A DNA stretch of 64,000 nt from positions 248,001 through 312,000 of the forward strand of contig VTPC01090597.1 in assembly GCA_011009095.1 (NCBI GenBank). Reading direction: 5' to 3'. The notes under the pieces were generated by a model. The model was given only the letters and a program-made list of their open reading frames with translations, was not told the DNA's origin and did not search any database. The DNA comes from Ignelater luminosus. Lineage: Eukaryota; Arthropoda; Insecta; Coleoptera; Elateridae. The position numbers and the translations under genes are program-made. Shown one piece after another: positions 11,301-24,700 of the stretch; the first letter of the stretch is position 1, and every line of letters starts with the position of its first letter.

Positions 11301-14249
11301 AAAAGGGGTTTGCTTTGAAATGTAAACAGAAAGTTCGTAGAAACCAAAAATTTGGTAATAAAAAATTCTCTCTTAACGCTGCAAAATTATCTCTCTTACA
11401 AGTGTTATAGTAAGAAAATCTGTTTACTCTGTGTCTGTATACAGTAACAGTTTAAACGTCCAACATGGAATAGTGTTTATCAACTTTAATCTATCTTAAT
11501 AATGTCGGAATAGCTATCTCTCAGTAAAATCTCATTTTGTTTTCATAAAAATAAAGCCGTTACGCTTTAGCCAATTCTGTGTTATTTGTATATAAAAATA
11601 CATTGTTGAACTAACATTTCCATTTTGCAAAACAAAAAGTAATAGGAATTACTTTTGAAATGCGGATAATAAAGTCTGATAAAACTTCTTGAAAATTATT
11701 TAGGAGAAGCGTAAGCTGAATGAGGAAACGATCACTTGTACTACTTTTAAAATGACATTGTGGGAAGTAGCGACATGATTAATTAATAACTTAATTAATA
11801 TAAATTATAGCGAAACCTAATTATACTTTAAAGCTTTTGAAGGTAATTAATGCTTGAAGGTAAATTATAAATTTAAAAAGCCGGTTGATTATGATTTAAT
11901 TATACTTTCGAAACGGTTTGGTTATTTAGAATTAACTACGTTTAAGTAAACGCGTGTAAAAAGCAAATTACCGAAATTTCTTTTGAGGACACTTAGAATA
12001 TATTTGTTCTACGGCGTGCATGACAAAATGAGATTTTACGTAAGGGTTTTATTGTACTAATCTCGGTAAGGTTTATTATACATTTGCGTGTCGTAAAGGG
12101 ATCGTTTTCTTGAGCTGAACCCGGACTTGGCTGAGAGAAAGGCGTTGGCTGCTTAGAGTTATGCGAATCTAATATTCCAGGCAAAGCACGTCCTGCATCC
12201 ATAATTCCATATCTACGGCGTCAAGGCATGTTCCAGTCAGCACCGCTGCGAGGTCGTCTCTGCGATTGTCTGATTAAAATCGAACAACTCACTACAGCCC
12301 TTATGAAAATAGCCCCGGAATATTTACCCTACATTTGCGGCACTAATTTGCTCAGACAAACCCGAAACCGCGTTAAGAGCCCTTTACCTGCTTTCATTTT
12401 TTGGCAAAGTTTACAGCCGGACTCTACACCAGGGAATATAAAGGGAAAAGTTCGTAAGCTTTGCCAATTACACATAACTTTTTAGTATTTCCCAGACTAT
12501 GAAAAAAGGAACCATTTATACCTAGTTATCGAGAATATTCGTCGTCAAACACGAATTTCCTAAATTGTGATTGAATTCCGCAAATCAAAGCCGATTTTAA
12601 TTAATTTACCTTAATTCTTTCCATTTCCTTCCGATTTCGCAACGTTTTCCGCTTTTCTCCAAACGCAATCGTTTTCATTCAGTTTTTCATATTACTTTCT
12701 TTCATTAGGACCGTATTATTATGACTAAAGAGAAATAATAAAAGTAGAGCAAAAACGTAGAGTAGATAACTGCTGGAAACATGGTAGAGGCGCCAGGCTA
12801 ATCGATCTCTAGAACAGCTACTATTTGTTATGGGAAAAAATCATAAATTACCACAAATAATAAAAATGTCCTTGTGTATGCGCATAAAAAATATATTTTT
12901 ACGACAAACGGCATAAGTTTCTTTTTTTATCGTGTGCAAGAAAACAACGCTTAACAACACAGATTGACAAATTAATAATTTAGATTAATGTTAAAAAAAG
13001 ATTTAGGGCTGAAAAAATTGGAAAAAGCAGATTTGTGGTAGATAAAACAGTTTTCTCTATATTTTCACCGTGCTGTTTTCATCAAAATCATTCATAAAAC
13101 ATAAGAGTTCTTCAAATATAGAATCTACTACTTGTTGAAACATGTTTTTTAATTGAGATTCTTCTGTTTTTGCAAATTAGTTATTACATCTAAAATTAAG
13201 TTACTCTAATTAAAAAGACTACATTTGAAGAGATTAGAAAAATATTCATATTACTTACTAACTGGTTGCTACAATCATTCATATTTTTCTGTTACGCTTA
13301 ATTACAATTCAATTAGCAAATTTCTGCTTTTACATTTTACAAGAAACCTGACGTGATTTGCATTATTTTCTAAAATAGCAGTGTTGTTCCTGTTCGAGCT
13401 TGTTTTATCTATTGAACTGTCACTTGGATGCAATCCTACGGTAATTTATGAAAAAATATCATAAGATGTTGTCACTAGAATTATTTGTGCTAATTATTAT
13501 TATATCTTGTTGTAGAATAAACTTTAACGTTGTAAAGAGCAATGGACCTTAGACTTTTCATATAGAATCCTCTAGTCAGTTTCTAGTTAACTATCGCTCT
13601 AAAACGTAAATTGCAAAATAATTAAGGTTAAATGAAAGCCAACGATAGGAAACACATTTTTAAAAAAACTGGCAAAATTTTTAATCTTTAAATTAAAATT
13701 ACTGCTGTTTCTAACCTTCCATGTGAAACCACAGTCATGGGATTTCAGAACTTCAAAGTTTGCAACAAGATACAAAAAAGCTTTGAGTAATAAAGCATGG
13801 AAAAAACTTGACTTTGCAAACTTCTTTAAACATTCATAAGCATTTGCCAGAGTTTTTAGGCTTTTTCACCCTGAAAATTGTGCAAAAAGGTTTCTTTACC
13901 AAATGTCTTAAATGATTTTAGTAAAATTAAGATTGCAGCCCAAAGCAAAAATCGAGTCTGTTACCTTGCATCTATCACTTAACAATTTGACAATTTAACA
14001 CTTCAATTATACCGACGCTTTTCAAGATCTTGTCGACCATAGATCAAGTAAAACCTCTCTATCGCCAACCTTAAAATCTAAAGACATTTACAGATTTAAA
14101 ATAGATCACTATAACGCAGATTAAGAAATTGTTTGTGTAATTTGATTGAACTCGAAGAGCAATCCTAGCTAACTTATCTCTTACATTCTTATTTTTGATG
14201 TTTGTTTCGTCTAACACTGTGTTTTCTGCTCTTTTTCATTACAAGACTC
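8343..14249. other. Non-coding stretch with one GC-richer patch at about 11990-12480
   Basis: No transposon or host protein was recognised. The patch at about 11990-12480 is visibly less AT-rich than its flanks and holds overlapping short open frames on both strands (69 codons minus, 85 codons plus) with no similarity I know. A conserved regulatory element or an unrecognised exon would both fit; the sequence alone does not decide. Confidence 0.4.
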
Positions 14250-15720
14250 CTTGTCAGCTATTTTGACATTCCATACCGGAACCAAGACTCTTACAGCTTG
14301 TCCGGCTGAAATCAACTCGGTAGCATTTCTCTTGTCCTTCTTGTTCTTCCCTTTATTTGTTTTTTATTATAGTTTCAATCATTATATCATCAATCAATAT
14401 TTGAGTACAGACAGTTTCTCTTCTGGACAGCCATTTGTTGCATGTTCGACGATATCCGTCTCGCCATATGTATCTTCGTTTTCTTCCCTATTCTTTCTGT
14501 ATAGGCTTGGAACGATCCGCAACCTGATGGCGTTCGTGTTAGCCAGTATCATCCTATTTTTGCACGTAACCCATATTCGGATATTTGGGATGAGCTTTTT
14601 TGTTCATCTTTACATTTTGAGGCTTATGTCCTTTGTCCCGCTACCGTGAACGTTGTTCTATACATTGAAACTACTCTCAATAATCCCCTTCTTTGCGTGT
14701 TCTTCACTGAGGGTAAGGTACCATATATTAGTACTTTGTACAAGAGTATAAACTGTAGAGATCGCATAGCAATGATCTCTTTGAGCTGCTCAGTTGTTTT
14801 ATATTTGGCATCAGTCGCGCAAATTTGTATCGTCTACCTTTTTTGCTACAGTGTCTATATAGCTACCGAACGTTTCCTGTGTATTTACAATCCCTTAATA
14901 TTTTACGGTCATTTTGACTTCATTATTACATTGTCTATGCGAAATCGTATGTGATCTTGCCACCTTTTGCCTTTCAGGATAATTGGTTTGCTTTTCTCCT
15001 GGGCGATTTGAAGATTATGGTGGGTCTTTCAGGTTTTCTTCCACGTTCGCCATCAAAGTGTCACTATCGTTTGCTGTCGACTTCTGTGGGTACAGGGTGG
15101 GTACGAAAACTGAGTCCTGCGTAACAACTGCACTTATTTATTCTTTACTGTTTGGCTATTTCGAACTGTCTATTACTAAGGTAGTCTGGAATTAGGTTGA
15201 GTAAAAATCTAGCTACATTTCGAAGGTTTGCAGATACTAGAACTCTGCATTCTTGAACAATGGTTTTCACTTAATTCAGCGTCCAAGCTTTGTGGTGACT
15301 GACAAAGATTTGATATTTAAATGATCAAAATTCGCCATCGAAAAACTTTTTCATGGAAAAATCGTATATGAAGATCTTCAATTTATAAATTCACAAACGC
15401 AACTTGTTATCTCTTTCTGTTACCCAAAAAAAAAGCTTTTACAATTAGATTCTGATCAGTTTGTCGCGACTTCTGGTGAAGAGAAAAAAAATTTGTTTGG
15501 TCTTACGTAGAACTCCTTGGTTTGTTATCCTTGGAAAATTCAATTGCGATCCTTATTGATGAGCGCTTATAGATCAGGATTTGATCAAGTCTAGATGGGT
15601 ACATAGCTTTGGAGGTTCTTAAAGACGTCGGTTCCTCAATTCTACGCTACTTTCATAGGCACATAGAATTCTTGCCAAAAGGCTTCATCGTTGCTGAAAG
15701 TGGTTACTTGAAATCTTTGG
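14250..15720 (-). pseudogene. Dead LINE (Jockey/R1-type non-LTR retrotransposon), reverse transcriptase C-terminal half
   Basis: The minus strand, stitched across several frames, shows the ordered landmarks of a LINE ORF2. These are K-D-N-K-P-R-S-S-T near 15560 (weak); L-L-N-L-I-P-D-Y-L-S-N-R near 15190; a V-x-Q-x-S-V-x-x-P-T-L patch near 15110; D-H-I-R-F-R-I-D-N near 14950; A-K-K-V-D-D-T near 14850; L-L-R-V-V-S-M-Y-R-T-T near 14660; and finally L-I-P-N-I-R with E-T-D-I-V-E-H-A near 14440. The last corresponds to the C-terminal CCHC-type tail (D-T-V-E-H) of these elements. The protein copied element RNA into DNA at the integration site. The F-A-D-D catalytic box is not recoverable, and many stops and frameshifts show long decay. 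The plus-strand open frames of 132, 102 and 70 codons over the same bases are its shadows. The clade assignment is approximate. Confidence 0.7.
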
Positions 15721-18700
15721 TTACCACCAGACCAAATACAAATCTTGTGAAAATTAGTTAACTATATAGTTCTCGAGATACACCAAGTCGATTTCTGGTT
15801 TTGCCCGACATTGACAAATATTGGTCATGCTTTCTAATGTTTTTATTAAATTACATGTTGTAAAATTCTAAGGTCTTTTAAGAGTAAATTCTAATTAAGT
15901 GTGAATCCAAATCATGGCTGTATTAAAGAACCGGGAGTAAGAAGGTTGGTGTATTGTATTCACTCTGACATGGTTAAATTTAAACTCATAGGCGTTCGTC
16001 AGTAACGGTCACCTTTGAATTTTTCTACGATATGGAAATGACACTAAGGGGTTTGGTTCTATTTGGGAACGTGTCTACACACAGACATTAGAATCTGCTT
16101 TTAGTTTTTAAAGTTTTTTCTAGGTTTTTTTCTTGGCAGCAGAAATAGATAAGACAGCTGTGTTTGCGGATTTCTAAATAGGAAACCTTTAGACAATTCT
16201 TCCATACACAATCTTTTGGTGAGAATCAATAGACGATTGATCGAATTAGAAAAATCGCAACGAGATTTGGATATTTATCAAGAAGGAAGATCTACACTAG
16301 ATTGGTGTAGGTACATTCGAATCATCTCATTTTGAGAAAATTGAATTTTGATTGTCATAATCGTGTTCGTGTCTTTTGTTCTTTGGATGGTTTAGATTAC
16401 CAGTCCCAAAAACGCTGTATCACTGAAACGGTCAACTTGAAAAAACCGTAGAAACTCGACTGTTTTAAAAAAATTAAAGGTAACTCGATAAACTGAGTGC
16501 CTATGGATTGTTTTCTATGATGACCGTAATTTTGCGTAAATATCAGGAAGAAGAATTTGATTGTTCTATGTTCTATCGCTCCCAGTAAATAGGGAGGGGA
16601 ACTTTTTCGGGTATGTCTCTGGAACAAAATGTTACATCGAGATGGGACTTTCTTTTAGCGTGAATGTTCTAGAAGAACTAAGCATATGAGAGGGGTATGA
16701 ATGATCATCAGTTTTTTTTTTGTTTTAAATTTTTTGCAATTTCTTTTTTGAATACCTTGGATTATTAGCTACAAGACAGCTTATGACTGTACCCATAAAC
16801 GGCCAACTTAATTGTCAAATCTGAAATAAAAAGTAGAAAGTCAAAAACAATTGGAGGTAGGGAGATAAACAGGGTGTATTTTACGTCTGGAGAAAAAATT
16901 GCTTCATTCCTGTATAAAACTTTAATTTACTTTACTTTGCGTATTAGCAAAATACATTCTTTTCTTGAAAGAAAATCTCATCAAGATGGAGGATTTAAAA
17001 ATTTCAATGTCTTCTAGATTTTCAACTCAATTCATTTTTTTTTTATAAAGGTTACTTAACGGATATTTAATATTTGATGACAAGTTTTTGTAATGTTCTG
17101 CTATATAGTAGCAACATTAGCTCTAATTTAAAATTTTAATAAATCTAGATTTCAATTTTTTGTTTACGGTTTTTTCTCAAACTTGTTATACACTTAATTA
17201 AGGATATTTTAAAATTTAGAATTATCTGCAATATGTCTCGAGTAAGTCTAGCCTTAAATTCAATTTAAATTTAACATAAAACGTAAAGTAGTAAACTTAG
17301 ATATTGAATATTTATTTAAAGAAAACTTATAGATATTTACCTAGAACTTTTCCTTAAATGCTCATTAAATTGATTAAATTTCTCTCAGGTAATATACATT
17401 GATACTTATCTAAAGATATCTCATTTTTAAACAGTTTTTAGTAAATAATTTTTTACAATAATATTTTGACAACCTTGCAAACAAATTTGTAACTTTCTGG
17501 TTTGGATCTCGTAATAATACAAAAAGTTGAGGACTAGGTGATTCTCGACATGTGACCTATAACGTCTTCCGATTTCCAAACTTAGCCAAACTTTGTAGTC
17601 GAACGGGAAATTATAGATTGTTATCATCAGGGATAGTTTTCGTAATAGACTCACAAAATACCATTTACCATTTCCCCTTCCTCGTTTAATTTTTGGTATT
17701 CTCAGGAAGTCCCTTTCTTTGGGTCTCGCTGTTTGAGATAGATACGACGTTGATGACTATTCAAGAAATTCAGCTCGTACTTAATATCAAAATATGCACT
17801 AACTGCACGACTGCAGTAAATCACTTGAAAGGATTTGGATAAACTGACAAAATTTGAATACGTTGAGACGTATAATAATCTTTCAACAATAGTTGGCATT
17901 TCTCCGTAGAAATGGATAACGGTAATCTGGGGGGCATTCAAGAACATTCATATCTGATTAGCTTATTTCTCTTCTTGCTCTTTCGTATCCCATTCCTGCC
18001 TTCCCTTCTTTCAACTTAATGAAAATGCAAGATGGAATCAAATGTTTTGTTTGCAAAATAATTCTGTATAATTTCTTAGTACAGAACAGATTTTCTAAAT
18101 TTTATTCTAGAACACTCTTGATGATCTTACCCGAGGTCTATTCTTGACGAGAACAGACGCAATACAAGAACGTATAAAATTAATTGGGAATTTAATTGCA
18201 CATCAAAAGAAGTAATGCAACAATTACGAACGCGAGCAGCGTTTTATCTCAGACGGTAATAAATAGCGCGAGATCTAATTGAAACGAAAGGAATCAATAT
18301 GAACAATTAAAATTGATTCGCAGTTTGTGGAAACAGCAATTTACAGAGTTTACTTTTGAAACGCAAATATTGATGATAATGCGGCGCAAAACGTTTCAAT
18401 TTACGATATTCTCATAAATTTGCTTTTAAGTTCCACGTGATTAAAATAATATTCGGTTATTAATGCAAATTCTGTTTGGTAATATAAACAGAATGCAGGG
18501 CAATTTATTGTAATGTAACTCTAATTTATTTTTTGTTTTAATAAAGAGCGTATAATGATGGTTTCGTAGTAAATGTTTATCAGGTCAATCGATTAGGAAA
18601 CAATCTAGGCTTCTCGATACGAGTAAGTAAATAATCAAATTCCTTATATGTGGTTAGCGACAGTGTAGTAGCTTGAAGTGAGTAAATAAAGCCATAATTG

Positions 18701-21700
18701 CTCTGATTAGTAATGTTATTACTTATTAAGTCTGAAATCTACCACTGAAACGAAAGACCTTTTGGACAATAAAGAATATTTCTTTGATCATGTATACAAA
18801 ATTATTAAAAAACACAGTAGAGTAACAAGCAAAAAAATTATTTACTCACCGAAATTACTAGTTTTGTATAGCAATCAACATCTATTCAAACCATCCAAAG
18901 CTGCAATAGAAAATTTCTATTAAAAGTTAATTGAATTGAATACGAAACACAGAAACTCATTGTTTTCATCCTAGCCTTTAAAACAATTTAATTAGAACAC
19001 GATTTTCCTGAAAAATATTGAAATAGCACTAATATTAATTTTACAAAACCAATTAAATGCTCATACTGAAAACAACGAAACAAAAGAAAATTATTTAAAC
19101 GAGTTAATAATTTACACGAATAAAAGTTTATACATCGTTTGAAATATATCCTAAAATCGATTAATAATTCAAAAGTATACCTGGGAAGGTTTAGATAGAA
19201 TGTAAAATTGAAGGTAATAAAATACTTGTTTCGATTTTTAATCATTTTATAGAAAAGAAACATAAATGGAGGTGTGAAATTTATTAACTTCGAATCTATA
19301 ACTAACTAGATGAAATTTTCTTCTTCTCGACAAAATTTCTAATAGAAAAATTCAAATATCTCATCTTACCCGAGCTAAAATGAATCGGAATCTATCAGAA
19401 TCTGTGAGAACTAGATAGTGAGTGTCCAAAACTAAAGTGTACATAGATTTGTCTAAAACAGTGCCATATTGGTATAGATAATTCAGAATTGTTTTGTTGA
19501 ACTTTTGATTTTTGGGAAAATTATAATGTAATGTACAACCAAATACTAAATAATAACTTTAAATTCTTTAAAATAAATATTTAACTGATATACAACAGAT
19601 TACATTTAAACTACGGAAGTTCGTAGACATCTCCAAACACAATTTCTTTGTTATTAATCTTTACAGAGATCCATTTAATAAAAGCATCTATAACTGTATA
19701 GTGCAAGAAAGTTAAATACAACGTGACAAGTTAAGATCTCAAGATCAGACTTTAGTAACAAATCTTCCACACTACTATATATCCTTATATAAAAATAAAT
19801 TTAATTAAATAAACTAAAAATAGAAAATAAAAAAAGAACAGAAATAATAGTAATATCTCAGTTTCTGCATTGTGTACCGCATAATACTTGTTTGGATGTA
19901 GACACATCATAACGTATACAGCCAGTACAAAATTCATGGGAATTTCTGCAAGCTGCTATGATATACCATAAGATAATAACCAAACGGCAGCCTCCCTATT
20001 TATACAACAGAATAAGATTTAATAGGACTGATGTGCACAGTATTAACTTACGACGTAGGGGTGCGTTAATTATTCCACATCATAATATTGCGTTTTTTCT
20101 ACAGCGTGACCAAAGTGTACAATCAATTAATCTAAAATAAGTTTGAGTATTCACTAGAATCTCAGCTAGAAAGCGAAGTAATTTTTTTATCTACTTTTTA
20201 AAAATAGACACTTAATTACTTTATTAGAAGCTTCTACTTTTGACTAGCTAATTTGTTGGTTAGTTTGAACAGATTTCGGATTTTTACGGTAACATACTCC
20301 TACTAATTATAGTTATGGTTCATTTAAATGAACGAATATGTTTTTTATTATATTCAAAAAATGGTTGTATGTCTAACTAATTATTTCTGGCTTCTAAGTT
20401 TCTTTAGATATCTCTAAATTCCTCTATGCTTCTAGCTAAATTTCATTGTTAATTTAATCTAATTATAAAACTATAACTAATTTCGCCTTCAGGTAGTAAA
20501 TTTTATTAATGCCCGCTTAAATGTTTTGATTCAGATTACTTTAATAAATATTTTACATTTTCTTGCTCGTTTAACTTAACTTTAAATCTTGATAACATCT
20601 TCATTGAGGAGCTTAATTATAATTACTAGGTGCTTAATTATTATGGCGTCATTCTCAAGGCATGCTTTTGCATTTCTACAATTAATTGATACCTAACATT
20701 TTACTAATTGCATTATTAATAAATGTTTATTTATATAACAATTACATCTTTTCCTCAATAAAATAAAAAAAAATCTTATTTTTACGGGAAAAATTAATAA
20801 ACTTTTAGTCATCTCTGGTTTTGTTTACTAATTATACACTCCTCCTAGAATTATGTTAATTGTAAATTAATTAGTACCTGATGAGTTATACTCGATTAGT
20901 TTTTTGTTTGGTAGTAGTACATTGTTTGTGTACACACTGTATACCTGATGTGACCGATGACATTTAAGGAGGGTTTCACTTTAATAGTAATAGACAAGAC
21001 GGTTTCTAGTTTGTGATCCTTGGGTTATATGAATCATAAATGTGGGTCCTAATGGTGAATTATCCAATCCCAAATTGCAGAAACTAATGCTTTTGATATG
21101 TGCAAAGTTTATGTTAATTTACAGTAAAGTATCATTTATTGTTAAATGCTTTTAAATTTAACTTTCAAAATACTCTTATCGTCTTAAGTAGAGAAACACA
21201 AGCAGAAGACAAAATTCTCCGGAAACGTTTTATTTTGTTTTCTTAGAGATGTTCTTTGCTGTCCCAAATATGGTTCATTAAACCGCGTGCCATCATCCTC
21301 TTAGATGTTTGGCGTCTCGGGTAGTCTAATCGCTAGAACGTGACTAACAAGCAAAACAATAACGAAGGAATTAACGTTGTTAACAATTATCTAATGTTGC
21401 CTTCATCTTGAATCCAAATTATGATCCACATTAAAAGCGTAACTGCAACTATGCATGAAAATTCTAGTCGGGTATATTGTGTAAACTCAACCAAACGTAG
21501 TAATCGTCTTATAATGTTGACTTTTTAATTTTTATTAAGACATTTGCATTTAAAAAGGGATGATGTAGTTATAACGTATAAAAAAGTTGTGATAAGCCAT
21601 AATCTACTGCCTTTTCTCACAAACTTCAAAAGCGAGAGGGTTAATATTAATTTAACACTAATGTGTTAAGGTTTGCATGTCAAAAGGTATTAAATAAACG

Positions 21701-24700
21701 CACAGTTGTTTGTAATTGGGCATTTCCTTACATGATTTTGTGCGTCCACGCAAGAAACTGATAAGACATTAAAAGCTCGGAGTCGTCGTCTAATTAAGAT
21801 TCGGACGAAAGGGAACAAAATTAAGTATGGCGTTAATGTTTCTCGGCAAGTTCTATGTTTTGATGTATTATGTTTCGCTGACATAGTTTACGGCTGTTGT
21901 GCCGTGGGAGCTCGTAAAATGTGGCGAAGATATTTTACACGTACTTTCGTGTGCCTTATAATATGTGTTATGTGCCTTACTTTCAAGCTGCTAATAGAAA
22001 TAGTCCGCGAAATTATTATTAATAATTACAAGGGGAGAAGCTCTTCTTATTTTCTTTATTTTTCTCAATATCCAGCAGCACAAAACCTGAGCATCGCATT
22101 TATATGCAGAACCTTAAAGTTAAGGTAATTTACAATTAAAAACTTTTCGCTGGTCTTTTTGTAACGCACCGTTAATTTGTACCGGATACAAGCCATAAGT
22201 TACCACCAGCACCCAACCGCTTTTGTGTTGACTTTGAATAAGGCCGCTAATTTATTGAGCTCACTTTCTGAATAATTTCGGAATAACAAATTTTTAGACG
22301 ATACCAAATTTTCACGGACAACTTTATACCGAGTTTTCAATTTTAGTCGTATCTCATGAAAATATCTCTTCGAACTTAACTGAAAATTAGGAAAACAAAA
22401 ACAAAACAATAAAAAGTCTAGCAAAAACATATTTCTTAAAATCGGAACTTTCTAAATCTTCATTAGGAATTCATAAATTCGTTTTTGTTATTCAGCAATT
22501 CTGAACAAAAAATAACTTTTAAAACGAGAATTAACTAAATTGTTTTTGTTGCACATACCTTTCCTCAATTTTCCTTCTTAATTAGCGTAATGTTTGTATG
22601 GAAAAAATTCGAAACATTTAATTTTTAGGCACAGTTTTATAAAATTGAACAAATTCCAGTACACACCAATAAGTAAACAAAATAAAAAAATCGAGTTTTA
22701 GAATTTGATTAAATAATAGTGATGCAAATTAGTGCTGTTAAACAATCAAGTATAATTATTGAATGAGGAATTATCTAATTTATGTAAATTATGGCTGTTT
22801 GCTTTGCTAATAGGAGTGTTGGTAGTTAATTATTATAAACGGACTTTGTTGGTTTAATCGTTACTCAAATCTTATTAGATTATATTTATTCTAGACTGAA
22901 TAATATTACCAAGATAAGTTAAGACCAAGCGAAGCATTCAGTTACAAAATTTGATAACAACAAATAAATCTGAAGATTAGAAGATGATTGCTGTTCTAGG
23001 CATTTCTTATGATTATTACAACAAAAAAAGTTTTATAATAGAATACTGCGTGAGCAAAAAGCAAATACATTTAAAAAATATAATTGGAGACAATCTGAAG
23101 ATCAAGAAAAATTAACGGAGACACACAGTAACTGTTAACATTAATTTTATCGAGATGTTAATTTTGACTCTTATTGTATATTGCTTAACTTTTATTTTAT
23201 GACACATCACATTAATTTTGAAATTTCTAAAAAAAACTAATAAAATAATCTGAATGATTTACTTACTCGATTGTAAAACTATTTGTAAACGTAGATTTAA
23301 GACATTTTATTGCAATTAGTTTAATTTAGTATTTAAGTTTTGCAGTCAAGCAGACATTAGAAAATTAAAAAGGGATGACATGTTAAATCTTAAATGCACT
23401 TAATAATTATTAATTTGTTATGCTAGAATAAACAATTTTAATAAATAATAGAAACTAGGAAATTAAACTGAACATAAAAAATTATTAAATTATTAAACAT
23501 TGTGTGTCCCTATAATTCTTTTTAGAAATGGAGGCATATTTGTTATTTCCAATTATAAAAAAATTGAAGTGCATATACGTCAAGCTCTTTGCAGTTCCAA
23601 AGACAAGAATAGGCTAAGTTTTCAATGTTTAATTTCTTTTACAACATCTTTATTTCATTATAATTTTTTTTCGTTGAAATTAATCATTTGATTAACAAAT
23701 CAACAAGTGGACTATTGACACACCTGAGATAATGTAGTAGCTTTGGAATTTCTAATTTTATTCTTGATTTTGCACTTTTCTGATCTGTTTTATTTGAAAA
23801 CGTTACATCCTATGAAAAAGACACAAAAAGCACATATTTTAGATTCTAAAAACCAGCATTGTTTTTTTTGTAAACATTGCATAACATAATTTTTTTAAAA
23901 ATGTATCAACACACAAAATTACAGAATCCACTTAGGTAATAGTAGACAGTCACATTTAAGAGTGCAGAGTTTACCTTGAAATTCATTCCTTAATTCTAGT
24001 TTAAAAAATCCTATAATAATAACAACAAATAAAGTCTAAGCAGAAAATTCTATCAAATGGAGTTTTTTAAAATATTTTTTCCAGTTAATATTTAAATAAT
24101 TCTTAAGTATCTTTAAATTAATTATTATCCTCCTATATCCGTTAATTACAAATTATCCAATGCACGTGCTAAATACCTATTTACAAACAAGGAATTTTAC
24201 GGGTTTGAATACAACTTTAACCTACAAAGGTTACTTAAAAGCATCTCTCTAAATACCACTAAATATTTGGGAAACATTTATAACTTTTCAAAGTAATCCT
24301 ATAAAAGCTCGTTTAAATATCATTGAAAAGTGAAAGGGTTCCAGCAAATCCTCTTAAATTCTTGAAAGATATCAATAAGAAATATCTACTTGCCAAAACA
24401 TACTTAAAAGTAGAAATGAAACGCAAAGATCACTTTTACTCGAATCCAAGATTAAAGGAAATATACTTTTTGTTAATTCCACTCAAGATTTTTAATTAAA
24501 TTGAATATAAGATTAGAATTCACATTGTGAAATTCTTAAATTCAAAAGAAAATACGTGGTTAGATTTGAGGATTACTTTAAATATCTACAGACCGCTTTA
24601 ATCGCCCGCTTTAGGGGAATACTGCTGTGGATAGCTACTTTATTAATTAATATTGCATAATAATAATTAAGTAAGCAAACTAATTAAGAACCTGAAATTG

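Noticed and set aside
14251..15195. Three consecutive hydrophobic plus-strand open frames (132, 102 and 70 codons)
   Set aside because: They lie antisense to the LINE reverse-transcriptase remnant, whose motifs on the minus strand are specific and ordered.
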